Assembly (NCBI GenBank): GCA_016292705.1
Contig: JAEDHZ010000011.1
Coordinates: 1 to 15,714, forward strand
Length of the DNA: 15,714 nucleotides
From: Clostridiaceae bacterium
GTDB taxonomy: Bacteria; Bacillota; Clostridia; Oscillospirales; Acutalibacteraceae
Direction of reading: 5' to 3'
In this document: piece by piece, positions 6,470-13,927 of the stretch
Position numbering within the stretch: the stretch's first letter is position 1
Layout of the letters: the number at the start of each line of letters is the position of its first letter
Translations under genes and position numbers: made by a program
The notes under the pieces: model-generated
Database searches by the model: none
Seen by the model: only the letters and a program-made list of their open reading frames with translations
What the model was told of the DNA's origin: nothing

Positions 6470-7162
6470 TTAAGTCTTTTCAATGAGTTTCGGACAAAAT
6501 TTGAGGTAATCTGCGGAAATCAGGTCAAACTTTACGCCATCCTTTTCTCCGGTGAACGCATTATAGACGGATGCGCCATGCAAATGCCCGTAAAAACAGC
6601 GTTCAATCCCCTCTTCACAAAGTACGCTCATCATTTCTTCGCATTGCATAAGTTGAGTCACCGGTGGATAATGAAGAAAAACAACAAGGTTTCCGCCGAG
6701 CTTTTTCCCCTCAGCAATTGACATTCTCAATCTGCCCGCCTCGCGCAGAAGAACCTTTTTTTCAGCAGCATCTTCTGCATCAAAAAACCAGCCTCGGCTT
6801 CCGCAAACGGTCACATCACCGAAGCGATAAGCGTTATTAAATAGTATTGAAATTGTGTCAAGGTGCTTTTCGGCAAGAAAATCTTCCATTTTCTTTTTGG
6901 TATTCCACCAATAATCATGATTACCTTTCATTATGAGCTTCTTGCCGGGAAGAGAATGAAGAAACCTAAGGTCATTTTCCGCACCTTCAAGGCTCATTGC
7001 CCAGGAAATGTCACCGGGTATTACAACGACATCTCCTTCTTCAACCACAGAACGCCAATTGCTTTCAAGGCGTTCAACATAATTGTCCCATCCCTTGAAA
7101 ACATCCATTGGTTTATCGGTGCCAAGCGAAAGATGAGTATCACCGAGTGCAAAAATATTCAT
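6470..7162 (-). CDS. Calcineurin-like metallophosphoesterase
   Basis: A 230-residue cytoplasmic hydrolase with the full set of two-metal phosphoesterase motifs: GDTHLS (D8, H10), PGDISWA (D51), KGNHDYWW (N81, H82), FLHYPP (H164) and GHLHG (H193, H195). The substrate cannot be told from sequence; relatives are annotated simply as metallophosphoesterases, and phosphodiesters or nucleotides are possible. The start ATG has GGGGGAG close upstream. It begins 46 bases after the thrC stop and no terminator or promoter is obvious in that gap, so it is probably carried on the thrC transcript. No functional link with threonine synthesis is evident. Confidence 0.9.
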   Translation of the reverse strand: MNIFALGDTHLSLGTDKPMDVFKGWDNYVERLESNWRSVVEEGDVVVIPGDISWAMSLEGAENDLRFLHSLPGKKLIMKGNHDYWWNTKKKMEDFLAEKHLDTISILFNNAYRFGDVTVCGSRGWFFDAEDAAEKKVLLREAGRLRMSIAEGKKLGGNLVVFLHYPPVTQLMQCEEMMSVLCEEGIERCFYGHLHGASVYNAFTGEKDGVKFDLISADYLKFCPKLIEKT

Positions 7163-7208
7163 TCAACTCCCCCTTTGCAACCCGAAAAACTATAATCCTT
7201 CAAGACAC

Positions 7209-8708
7209 TCAATCGGCTATTCCAAGCATTTTGTAAACAGCCTTTGCCATGTCGGTTTTGTTGCAGCAGTCGGTAAAGCGAGGTGTTTTACCCCTAAGCG
7301 AAGAAAGCTGTTCGGGACAGGGAACGCCGCTTTTTTCAATTAAAAGTTCAACTTGTTCAAATTCGTCAGCAGCAGAATTGTCTTTGCTATCAATTGCGCT
7401 GAGAACAGAAGCTGAAAACTTATAGGGGTTGGCAGTTGAGGCAATGATCGTCTGCGTTTTATCACCTGTTTTTCTGACATAGTCGTTATAAACCTTGACG
7501 GCAACGGCAGTGTGTGTATCGAGAAGATAGCCGTTTTTATATGTTTCGGCAATCGTCTGATTTGTCTGCTCATCGTTGCAGCAACCGGCATCAAAAATGT
7601 CAAAAATCTGCCTCTTAACTTCATCGGTAATTTCATATTCGCCATTTTCAGAAAGAGACTTCATCCAATCTCTGATGAGCGAATCATCTTCGCCGCAGAG
7701 ATGGAAAAGGAGGCGTTCAAGATTTGAAGAAATGAGAATATCCATAGATGGTGACTCTGTGGTATAAAACTCTCTGTTTTTATTATATTTTCCGCTTGAA
7801 AAAAAGTCTGTAAGAACATTATTTGCGTTTGAGGCGCAGATAAGCTTTTTAACGGGAACTCCCATTTGCTTTGCATAGTATGCGGCAAGAATATTTCCGA
7901 AGTTTCCGGTCGGAACAACAACATTGATTTCATCGCCGTTTTTAATGCTTCCGTTTTCAATAAGGTCACAGTATGCACTGATATAATACACAATCTGCGG
8001 AACAAGCCGACCCCAGTTAATTGAGTTTGCTGAAGAAAACATCATTCTGTTTTCTTCAAGCTTTTTTGCAACGGCAGGGTCAGTGAAGATAGCCTTAACA
8101 CCGCTTTGTGCATCATCGAAGTTACCGTGAATTGCACATACTCCGACATTGCCGCCCTCTTGCGTGGTCATCTGAAGCTTTTGCATAGGACTTACTCCGT
8201 CATTCGGATAAAAGACCATTATTTTTGTTTTTTCAACATCTTTGAAACCTTCGAGTGCTGCCTTTCCGGTGTCACCGCTTGTTGCAACAAGAATAACTAT
8301 TGTCTTATCTGAGACAGTCTTTTTGGCAGCAACAGTGAGAAGGTATGGAAGCAATTGAAGCGCCATATCCTTGAATGCACATGTTGGACCGCGCCAGAGT
8401 TCAAGAATGTTTTCGCCCTCGGCAATTCTTTTTACCGGAGCAATCTTTGCACTACTGAATTTGCCCTCGGCATAAGCACCGTTAACACAATAGCTTATTT
8501 CCTCGGCTGTATAATCGGTAAGGAAAAGAGAAAGAACTTTTTCGCATCTTGAGATATAATCTTTTCCAACAAGCGATTCAATGAATTGAGGTGTAATTTT
8601 CGGAAGTTCGACAGGAACAAAAAGTCCGCCATCCTTTGAAATGCCGCAGGCAATCGCTTCAGCAGAAGTTACCTGAACACTTTTATCTCTTGTACTCGTA
8701 TAAAGCAT
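7209..8708 (-). CDS. thrC: Threonine synthase
   Basis: A 499-residue pyridoxal-phosphate enzyme that converts O-phosphohomoserine to threonine, the last step of the pathway. The N-terminal block YTSTRD and the ISKDGGLFVP segment are typical of the long bacterial form. ELWRGPTCAFKDMALQLLP contains the cofactor lysine (K113), VATSGDTGKAALEGF (SGDTG at 144-148) holds the cofactor phosphate, and FYPNDGVSPMQKLQM and SANSINWGRLVPQIVYY are further conserved blocks. The start chosen is ATG 8706-8708, 7 bases from GGAGG (8716-8720); a TTG two codons earlier is too close to that site. A strong promoter lies just upstream. The leader is too short for a T-box or other long riboswitch. No other threonine pathway genes are in the window. 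Confidence 0.97.
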   Translation of the reverse strand: MLYTSTRDKSVQVTSAEAIACGISKDGGLFVPVELPKITPQFIESLVGKDYISRCEKVLSLFLTDYTAEEISYCVNGAYAEGKFSSAKIAPVKRIAEGENILELWRGPTCAFKDMALQLLPYLLTVAAKKTVSDKTIVILVATSGDTGKAALEGFKDVEKTKIMVFYPNDGVSPMQKLQMTTQEGGNVGVCAIHGNFDDAQSGVKAIFTDPAVAKKLEENRMMFSSANSINWGRLVPQIVYYISAYCDLIENGSIKNGDEINVVVPTGNFGNILAAYYAKQMGVPVKKLICASNANNVLTDFFSSGKYNKNREFYTTESPSMDILISSNLERLLFHLCGEDDSLIRDWMKSLSENGEYEITDEVKRQIFDIFDAGCCNDEQTNQTIAETYKNGYLLDTHTAVAVKVYNDYVRKTGDKTQTIIASTANPYKFSASVLSAIDSKDNSAADEFEQVELLIEKSGVPCPEQLSSLRGKTPRFTDCCNKTDMAKAVYKMLGIAD

Positions 8709-8737
8709 AAACAATCCTCCGGTTGAAAATATGGACT

Positions 8738-8766
8738 ATAATATCACAATTTTTTAAACTTGTAAA
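8738..8766 (-). promoter_or_regulatory. SigA promoter for thrC
   Basis: On the - strand TTTACA (8761-8766) is 17 bases from TATTAT (8738-8743), which is preceded by TGA. Each box matches the consensus in 5 of 6 positions. The promoter begins 12 bases past the dipeptidase stop and leaves a leader of only about 20 bases before the ribosome binding site. Confidence 0.78.
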
Positions 8767-8778
8767 GCTAAAAACGGA

Positions 8779-9636
8779 TTACGCAACAGTTTGGAAAAAG
8801 CAGTGAGCGTTTTCATAAAAAATCTTTTCAAGCAGCTCATTTCCAAAGCCTTTTTCTGAAAGATAGCTCCAAAGCTGAGTAACTTTTTCAAGAGAATCAA
8901 GATCTTCCGCCATTTTAGCACCGTCAAAATCACTTCCAAAGCAGACAGAATTCTCTCCGCCAAGCAAAAGTGCATGATATATGTGCTCATAAAGCAGCTC
9001 AAATACATTTCCCGCACCGAGAAAGAGCGGATAAAAACAGATGCCAAGCAATCCTCCTGAAGAAAACAGCGCATTTAGCTGCTTGTCATCAAGATTCCTT
9101 TCATGAGGGCACAGAGCATGACAGTTTGAATGGGAAGCAATTACAGGTAATTTTGAAAGCGATAAGCAATCATAAAATCCTTGACGGTTAAGGTGCGAAA
9201 CATCGGCAATTATGCCCAGCCGGTTCATCTCCGAAAGCGCTTCTTTTCCGAATGCCGTCAGCCCGCTTTCGCAAGGAAAACCGCAACCAAAACCGAGAGA
9301 ATTTGCACCGTTCCATGTCAGTGTAACGGTTTTTACACATCTTTCCCGCCAAACGGCGATGTTATTGATGTCATTTCCAAAGCTTACTGCATTTTCAAGC
9401 GTAAAAAACGGTGTGAACCTTGCATTTGATGAAAACAAAATGTGTTCTTTGTAGTATCTATAGTAACCACAAGCTTTTTCAAACGCCGCTTCAGCAGAAA
9501 CACTGTCATCAAGCCAGATTGCAAAGGCTTGGGAATATCTTTCAAACGAGGTCGTTTTTTTCAAAGAAACGGCAGTGTCGGTGTTTCCATCGGCCATGGC
9601 AGTAACGGTATCACAGTGAAGATCAAAATATTTCAT
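8779..9636 (-). CDS. Membrane-dipeptidase-family (renal dipeptidase-like, M19) zinc peptidase
   Basis: A 285-residue metallopeptidase of the M19 family, which hydrolyses dipeptides, often with a D-residue or related structure at the C-terminal side. The expected metal ligands are visible: H7 and D9 in FDLHCDT, probably E81 in FFTLENAV, H148 in ADVSHL and H169 in IASHSNC. R180 in ERNLDDKQL, TLTWNGANSLG and CFGSDFDGA (D236, D238) also fit. It has no signal peptide, so it is probably cytoplasmic despite the family name. The start is ATG 9634-9636 with GGAGG 6 bases ahead; a longer in-frame reading would extend far into yraN without family similarity. It overlaps the yraN end by 14 bases. It is somewhat shorter than many relatives, which have over 300 residues. 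Its natural substrate is not indicated. Confidence 0.92.
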   Translation of the reverse strand: MKYFDLHCDTVTAMADGNTDTAVSLKKTTSFERYSQAFAIWLDDSVSAEAAFEKACGYYRYYKEHILFSSNARFTPFFTLENAVSFGNDINNIAVWRERCVKTVTLTWNGANSLGFGCGFPCESGLTAFGKEALSEMNRLGIIADVSHLNRQGFYDCLSLSKLPVIASHSNCHALCPHERNLDDKQLNALFSSGGLLGICFYPLFLGAGNVFELLYEHIYHALLLGGENSVCFGSDFDGAKMAEDLDSLEKVTQLWSYLSEKGFGNELLEKIFYENAHCFFQTVA

Positions 9637-10009
9637 AGTCGCCTCCGAGATCAGAAATATCAAATGCGTTTTTAATATGACTGAATTTGAAAATTCCTTT
9701 CTCGTTATGCCAGACCTCAAAAACATCAAACCTCGGTGATTTCTGCAGAGGATGCGTTTGAAGGTACATAACAGCACTGAGTATTATCTTCCGTTGTTTT
9801 CTTATGTCAACAGCATCCCGTGGCATGGATTTGGATGCTGTGCTTCTCGCTTTTACTTCGACAAACGCAATTGTGTTTTCGTTTTCAACAATGATATCAA
9901 TTTCTCCGTAGCGTGAATGATAGTTTTTCTCAATTACAGTGTATCCTTTTTCAATGAGCCTTTCGCAGGCAAAGTCCTCGCCGGCCTTTCCGAGCCTTGT
10001 TTTATCCAT
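9623..10009 (-). CDS. yraN: YraN family (UPF0102) endonuclease-like protein
   Basis: A 128-residue protein of the YraN/UPF0102 family, which has the fold and residues of Holliday-junction-resolvase-like nucleases but no firmly known role. The motif order fits: LGKAGEDFACERLIEKGY (E11), then NYHSRYGEIDII (D38), then FVEVKAR (E51, K53). The start ATG at 10007-10009 overlaps the rnhB stop (ATGGATAA, 10002-10009); a TTG four codons earlier is possible but less likely. The rnhB-yraN order recurs in many bacteria, supporting a link with nucleic-acid maintenance. Its 3' end runs past the ribosome binding site and start of the dipeptidase gene, suggesting translational coupling. Confidence 0.93.
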   Translation of the reverse strand: MDKTRLGKAGEDFACERLIEKGYTVIEKNYHSRYGEIDIIVENENTIAFVEVKARSTASKSMPRDAVDIRKQRKIILSAVMYLQTHPLQKSPRFDVFEVWHNEKGIFKFSHIKNAFDISDLGGDYEIF

Positions 10010-10610
10010 TGATTTCACCAAACAACTTTTTTAAAAAGGTTCGCCTGTGCTCGTCGCAAATGCCGTACTTGTCAATCATTTCATAATGAAGCTTTGTTCC
10101 GTAACCTTTATGCTGAGCGAAACAGAACTGGGGATATTTCTTATCCATTTCAAGCATGTATCTGTCCCTTGTAACCTTTGCAAGAATTGATGCAGCCGCA
10201 ACAGAAACGGATTTAGCGTCACCTTTAACTATAGTTACTTCGTCAAAATCAAGACCGGGACTACGGTTACCGTCAACAAGAGCAAGGTCGGGTTTTGCAT
10301 CAAGGCCCTCAACAGCTCTTCTCATTGCAAGAAATGTTGCCTGAAGAATGTTAATTTCATCAATTTCCTTTGCACTTGCCATTGCAACGGAATATGCAAC
10401 AGCCTTTTCAATGATTACATCAAAAAGCGCCTCACGCTTTTTCTCACTCAGCTTTTTTGAATCGTTAATGCCCTCAATTTCACAGCCGAAAGGAAGAATA
10501 ACGGCAGCTGCACAAACCGGACCGCAAAGCGGACCGCGACCTGCTTCATCAATTCCGCAAATCAGCTTATATCCTTTTTCATAGTATTGTTTTTCAATGT
10601 CATAGTTCAT
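10002..10610 (-). CDS. rnhB: Ribonuclease HII
   Basis: A 202-residue enzyme that cuts RNA in RNA-DNA hybrids, including single ribonucleotides in DNA. The N-terminal signature ICGIDEAGRGPLCGPV contains D21, E22 and the GRG motif (24-26). NDSKKLSEKKRE (50-60), ALVDGN (D113) and VKGDAKSVSVAAASILAKVTRD (D131) complete the four acidic active-site residues and the conserved helix. HKGYGT (167-172) is also standard. The start ATG has GGAGA 5 bases ahead. It follows the terminator of the small P-loop gene, so it should have its own promoter in 10611-10673, but I could not find a convincing pair of boxes there. It probably leads a unit with yraN and the dipeptidase gene. Confidence 0.97.
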   Translation of the reverse strand: MNYDIEKQYYEKGYKLICGIDEAGRGPLCGPVCAAAVILPFGCEIEGINDSKKLSEKKREALFDVIIEKAVAYSVAMASAKEIDEINILQATFLAMRRAVEGLDAKPDLALVDGNRSPGLDFDEVTIVKGDAKSVSVAAASILAKVTRDRYMLEMDKKYPQFCFAQHKGYGTKLHYEMIDKYGICDEHRRTFLKKLFGEING

Positions 10611-10673
10611 GGTTATCTCCTGCAGAACCCTATATTAAGGAAGCTCTGGTTAATTTTTTTTGACTTGAGACCA

Positions 10674-10704
10674 TATAAAAAGCGGCAGGAAAACACCCTG
10701 CCGC
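10674..10704 (-). terminator. Rho-independent terminator after the small P-loop gene
   Basis: On the - strand GCGGCAGG (10697-10704) pairs perfectly with CCTGCCGC (10682-10689) around a 7-base loop, followed by TTTTTAT. It is 15 bases past the stop at 10719 and separates this gene from rnhB. Confidence 0.92.
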
Positions 10705-10718
10705 AACAAGAGAAAAAC

Positions 10719-11135
10719 TTAGATGACCTTGCAGAAATTGAAGATTGATACCGGAAGCTCTTCCTTGTCCGCAGATACGGTGAAGATGAACTTCTTATCC
10801 TGAGCTTCGCCAAGTTCATAGACATCCTCAAGGAACTTTGCAAGCTCGTTGTAATCTCTTCCGCCGATTCTGAGAGTGGCATCAACAAGAATATCTGTAA
10901 TATCATAGTTGCCGGCGCAAACGCCTGCAAGGAATCCATAGAATGCCTGATAGCCCTTTATTTCAAAATCATCAGTTGCAATGAGTCTTGCACGACGATC
11001 AATGTCAAAAGTGAGCTTGGTTTCTTTCTCAACGCAAACAACATTACCCTTTGAGGATTCGATAGCTTCATTGAGGCAAGCTATGAGATGCTTGGTCTTT
11101 CCGGAACCCTTGTGTCCTAAAATAAGAGAAATCAT
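10719..11135 (-). CDS. Small P-loop NTPase of unknown function
   Basis: A 138-residue cytoplasmic protein starting MISLILGHKGSGKTKHLI, with a clear Walker A motif GHKGSGKT at 7-14. A later hydrophobic strand ending in acid, DITDILVDATLRI (about 78-90), could be the Walker B. Similar short proteins are conserved in many Clostridia; some are labelled as PilT-like, apparently only because of the P-loop. It lacks the domains of a PilT motor, and I would not assign a function. The start ATG has GGAGG upstream. It lies 58 bases after pgi and has both its own candidate promoter, placed across the pgi stop, and a strong terminator. It can therefore be expressed alone or by read-through from pgi. The full, undamaged frame and control signals suggest a real housekeeping role. 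Confidence 0.85.
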   Translation of the reverse strand: MISLILGHKGSGKTKHLIACLNEAIESSKGNVVCVEKETKLTFDIDRRARLIATDDFEIKGYQAFYGFLAGVCAGNYDITDILVDATLRIGGRDYNELAKFLEDVYELGEAQDKKFIFTVSADKEELPVSIFNFCKVI

Positions 11136-11159
11136 GATAATTTCCTCCTTTATATAATT

Positions 11160-11173
11160 TCCACTTCCGTGGA
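11160..11173 (-). other. Short leader hairpin before the P-loop gene
   Basis: On the - strand TCCAC and GTGGA pair over 5 bases around GGAA, a GNRA-type tetraloop. It lies in the leader between the candidate promoter and the ribosome binding site. It may stabilise the 5' end of the mRNA; it could also be chance. Confidence 0.4.
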
Positions 11174-11187
11174 TTATTTACATCCTT

Positions 11188-11216
11188 ATTGTATCACATC
11201 GAAAGCCTTTGTTCAA
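11188..11216 (-). promoter_or_regulatory. Promoter for the P-loop gene overlapping the pgi stop
   Basis: On the - strand TTGAAC (11211-11216) lies 17 bases from TACAAT (11188-11193), preceded by TG. The pgi stop TGA (11194-11196) is itself the extended part of the -10. The boxes match in 4 and 5 of 6 positions, with ideal spacing. Confidence 0.62.
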
Positions 11217-12534
11217 GTACTTCTTTTTCTTTTTCATAGCCGGGTTTTCCGAGCAGTGCAAACATATTCTTCTTGTAGCTTTCAACGCCAGGCTGATCAA
11301 ACGGATTGATTCCGAGAACATAACCCGAAACAGCGCAAGCTTTTTCAAGGAAATAGATAAGATAGCCGAGATTATCCTCATCCATTGCCTCAACATCAAG
11401 AACAATATTGGGAACGCCACCGTCATTATGAGCAAGAACAGTACCCTCAAAGGCCTTTCTGTTGACAAAAGCCATGGTCTTACCTGCGAGGAAATTGAGA
11501 CCGTCGATGTTTCCGGCATCCTCCTTGATGACAATTTCTCTCTGCGGTTTATCAAAGCTAACTACCGTTTCAAACATGATACGCTCGCCCTGCTGGATAT
11601 ACTGACCAAGGGAATGAAGATCTGTTGAAAAAACAGCTGAGGTCGGGAAAAGACCTTTGCCCTCCTTACCTTCGCTCTCACCGAAAAGCTGCTTGATCCA
11701 TTCATTCATCATAGTAAAACACGGCTCATAGGAAACAAACATTTCGGTTGCTTTGCCTTTGCTATAAAGCGCATTTCTTATTGCAACATATTTATAGCAA
11801 TCGTTTTCGGCAATTGAATCAGACATCAAATCCTCTCGTGCCTTTGCAGCTCCGCTCATAAGAGCGTCAATGTCAACACCGGCGGCGGCAATCGGAAGAA
11901 GTCCGACAGCGGTGAGAACTGAATACCTTCCGCCGACATCATCGGGAACAACAAAGGTTTCATAACCCTCGCTGTCAGCAAGCGACTTGAGCGTTCCCTT
12001 TTCTTTGTCTGTTGTAACAAAAATACGCTCAGCAGCACCCTTTTTGCCGTATTTGTTGATAAGCATTTCACGGAAGATACGGAATGCAACGGCAGGCTCC
12101 GTTGTTGTTCCTGACTTTGAGATAACATTGACCGAAAAATCCTTTCCGTCACAAATCTCAATCAGCTCTGAAAGAGCTGTTGAGCTGATGCTGTTGCCGG
12201 AAAAATAGATGGCCGGAGTGCCCTTGCGCAGTGCGTTGTAATTCTGCGATTTTATGAATTCTATAACTGCCCTTGCGCCGAGATATGAACCGCCAATACC
12301 GATTACGATGAGTATATCGCTGTTTGATGCAATCTTTTTTGCAGCTGTTTTAATTCTTGCAAACTCAACCTTGTCATAATTGACCGGAAGGTCCACCCAA
12401 CCTGTGAAGTCACTGCCTGCGCCTGTTTTTTCATGAAGCATTTTATGAGCTACTTTTATCTTTTCTGAATATGAATCAATTTCTGAATCTGTCAAAAAAG
12501 AGGAAACGTACTTTTCTGTTAATTTCACTGACAT
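11194..12534 (-). CDS. pgi: Glucose-6-phosphate isomerase
   Basis: A 446-residue glycolytic enzyme interconverting glucose 6-phosphate and fructose 6-phosphate, of the shorter form common in Firmicutes. Sugar-phosphate-binding segments are IGIGGSYLGARAVIEF (78-93) and VISKSGTTTEPAVAFR (137-152). The first signature region contains DDVGGRYSVLTAVGLLP (R203), QLFGESEGKEGKG holds the catalytic glutamate (E286), STDLHSLGQYIQ gives H307, and the second signature GINPFDQPGVESYK (408-421) ends in the conserved K421. ATG is preceded by GGAGG at 7 bases, and a near-consensus promoter lies upstream. It may be co-transcribed with the small P-loop gene downstream. Length and all motifs are normal. Confidence 0.98.
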   Translation of the reverse strand: MSVKLTEKYVSSFLTDSEIDSYSEKIKVAHKMLHEKTGAGSDFTGWVDLPVNYDKVEFARIKTAAKKIASNSDILIVIGIGGSYLGARAVIEFIKSQNYNALRKGTPAIYFSGNSISSTALSELIEICDGKDFSVNVISKSGTTTEPAVAFRIFREMLINKYGKKGAAERIFVTTDKEKGTLKSLADSEGYETFVVPDDVGGRYSVLTAVGLLPIAAAGVDIDALMSGAAKAREDLMSDSIAENDCYKYVAIRNALYSKGKATEMFVSYEPCFTMMNEWIKQLFGESEGKEGKGLFPTSAVFSTDLHSLGQYIQQGERIMFETVVSFDKPQREIVIKEDAGNIDGLNFLAGKTMAFVNRKAFEGTVLAHNDGGVPNIVLDVEAMDEDNLGYLIYFLEKACAVSGYVLGINPFDQPGVESYKKNMFALLGKPGYEKEKEVLEQRLSM

Positions 12535-12575
12535 TTTGAATCCTCCTGTGCAATGGTAAAAAGTTTTATTTGTGT

Positions 12576-12604
12576 ATTTTAATACATTTGTCCGTATTTG
12601 TCAA
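12576..12604 (-). promoter_or_regulatory. Strong SigA promoter for pgi
   Basis: On the - strand a perfect TTGACA (12599-12604) is 17 bases from TAAAAT (12576-12581), 5 of 6 to consensus. It lies in the gap between the carboxypeptidase stop and pgi and leaves a leader of about 35 bases. Confidence 0.85.
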
Positions 12605-12618
12605 CCATTTACGCTTTC

Positions 12619-12640
12619 ATAAATAGCCGAGGCTTTTTAT
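12619..12640 (-). terminator. Weak hairpin, possible terminator after the carboxypeptidase gene
   Basis: An inverted repeat (ATAAAAAGC and GCTATTTAT on the - strand around CTCG, one A-A mismatch) lies 12 bases past the stop at 12653. The stem is mostly A-T and the following T content is poor, so termination is probably partial. The same repeat reads almost equally on the + strand. Confidence 0.4.
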
Positions 12641-12652
12641 ACATACTCGTTC

Positions 12653-13810
12653 TTATGCCCTGACGCTGAGTGAGCGCAGCAAGCGAAGCAGCATATCTCC
12701 GTAATTGATTTTTCTGACCTCAACGGGTGAGATAATGTTGTAGCTTGCAATTATCTCTCCGTCAATTTCAAATTCAAGTGTGCCGAGAATCTGACCTTTT
12801 TCAACCGGTGCTTCAACATTCAGAGCAAGGTTGATTTTCGGCTGAATTTTTGTTGCTGTTCCTGTTTCAAGCGTCAAAGGAAGAATACTTTCAACCTGTG
12901 GAGTAACCGACTGCTCAATACCTTTTTCAACAGCAACATCCGTTATCAGGTTACTGTCATATTCAGGAGTCACTGTTTCATAATTCGCAAAACCGTAATT
13001 GAGCAGTGCTTTTGCGCCTTCAAAACGGTCGGTACTGTTTTCTGCGCCGAGAACAACCGCAATAAGGTGAAGGTTCTTCCGCATGGCGCTTGCGCTGACA
13101 CAATGACCGGCCTTTGAGGTTGTTCCTGTTTTCAACCCGGTTGTTCCTTTATAAAATCGAACAAGTTTATTTGTATTCACCAATTCTGTCGCTCCTGAAC
13201 GCAGTGAATCCATCCATACTGTTGAATAATTCTGTATCCGCTCATGTTTCAACAATTCTCGGGACATCAGTGCAATATCATAGGCACTTGTGAGATGATT
13301 TTTTGTGTCATCATCAAGCCCGGTACAGTTTTCAAAGTTTGTGTCTTTCATTCCGAGTTCATCTGCTTTTGCGTTCATTAGCTTGACAAAGCCCTCCTCG
13401 CTCCCGGCAATATGCTCGGCGAGGGCAGTGCATGCATCATTTGCGCTTCCGATTGCAGCGGCACGCAAAAGCTCGTCAACGGTCATTGTTTCACCCTCTT
13501 TGAGCCAGATTTGAGAGCCTCCCTTTCCCGCTGCGGTTGAACTTGCTGTAATTTTTTCATCAAGGGAAAGCTTGCCGTTATCAATTCTTTCAATAACAAG
13601 CAAGAGTGTCATGATTTTTGTTACTGAAGCCGGATATAGTCGTTCGTGTTCATTTTTTTTGAGAAGAACTTTTCCGCTTGAAACATCCATAAGAACAAAA
13701 CTTTTTGCTTTCACATCTACGCTTTTTTCGTCATCTGCCGAATAGACTGAAAAACTCAACAGAGTTCCCGCTATTATAATGCAAAGTATAAACGAAATTA
13801 TTCTTTTCAT
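12653..13810 (-). CDS. D-alanyl-D-alanine carboxypeptidase (serine-type penicillin-binding protein, S11)
   Basis: A 385-residue exported enzyme that removes the terminal D-Ala of peptidoglycan stem peptides and so limits cross-linking. Residues 1-24 form a signal peptide (MKRIISF, a hydrophobic core, cleavage near VYSA). The penicillin-binding motifs are all present: SVTK (S62 nucleophile, K65) in YPASVTKIMT, SAN (122-124) and KTG (227-229) in GLKTGTTSKAGHC. After about 275 comes the beta-rich C-terminal domain typical of PBP5-like proteins. The last 15 residues (GDMLLRLLRSLSVRA) look like an amphipathic membrane anchor. It resembles DacF/DacA-type enzymes, but I cannot choose between them; a spore-cortex role is possible only if the organism sporulates. 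ATG is preceded by AAGGAG. It is divergent from mtaB and appears to be a single-gene unit. Confidence 0.95.
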   Translation of the reverse strand: MKRIISFILCIIIAGTLLSFSVYSADDEKSVDVKAKSFVLMDVSSGKVLLKKNEHERLYPASVTKIMTLLLVIERIDNGKLSLDEKITASSTAAGKGGSQIWLKEGETMTVDELLRAAAIGSANDACTALAEHIAGSEEGFVKLMNAKADELGMKDTNFENCTGLDDDTKNHLTSAYDIALMSRELLKHERIQNYSTVWMDSLRSGATELVNTNKLVRFYKGTTGLKTGTTSKAGHCVSASAMRKNLHLIAVVLGAENSTDRFEGAKALLNYGFANYETVTPEYDSNLITDVAVEKGIEQSVTPQVESILPLTLETGTATKIQPKINLALNVEAPVEKGQILGTLEFEIDGEIIASYNIISPVEVRKINYGDMLLRLLRSLSVRA

Positions 13811-13827
13811 GCAATCAACTCCTTAGA

Positions 13828-13833
13828 ATTATA
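13828..13833 (-). promoter_or_regulatory. Candidate -10 box for the carboxypeptidase gene
   Basis: A perfect TATAAT on the - strand sits 17 bases before the ATG at 13810. The sequence at the -35 distance (TTAATT) is a poor match, so the promoter may need an activator or use another sigma factor. It lies back to back with the mtaB promoter. Confidence 0.45.
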
Positions 13834-13865
13834 TATGACAAATCATAGAAAATTAAAACAAAATA

Positions 13866-13894
13866 TTGAAAACACAGATTGTTTGTTTTATAAT
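13866..13894 (+). promoter_or_regulatory. SigA promoter for mtaB
   Basis: TTGAAA (13866-13871) is 17 bases from a perfect TATAAT (13889-13894). The transcript would start near 13901, just upstream of the ribosome binding site at 13918-13921. This also argues against the longer in-frame start at 13835, which would place the promoter inside the gene. Confidence 0.82.
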
Positions 13895-13927
13895 CATTCA
13901 TTGATAAAATATATTGTGAGGTTCAGG

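Noticed and set aside
8709..8778. T-box or other riboswitch before thrC
   Set aside because: The promoter is so close to the start codon that only about 25 bases of leader remain, too short for a T-box or a known amino-acid riboswitch.
9637..9777. A longer N-terminus for the dipeptidase
   Set aside because: The extra 47 residues lie inside yraN in another frame, show no M19 similarity, and the start at 9636 has a strong GGAGG.
13835..13927. A longer N-terminus for MtaB
   Set aside because: The added residues contain the mtaB promoter and its ribosome binding site. Family members start at the MKVSFYTLGC equivalent.
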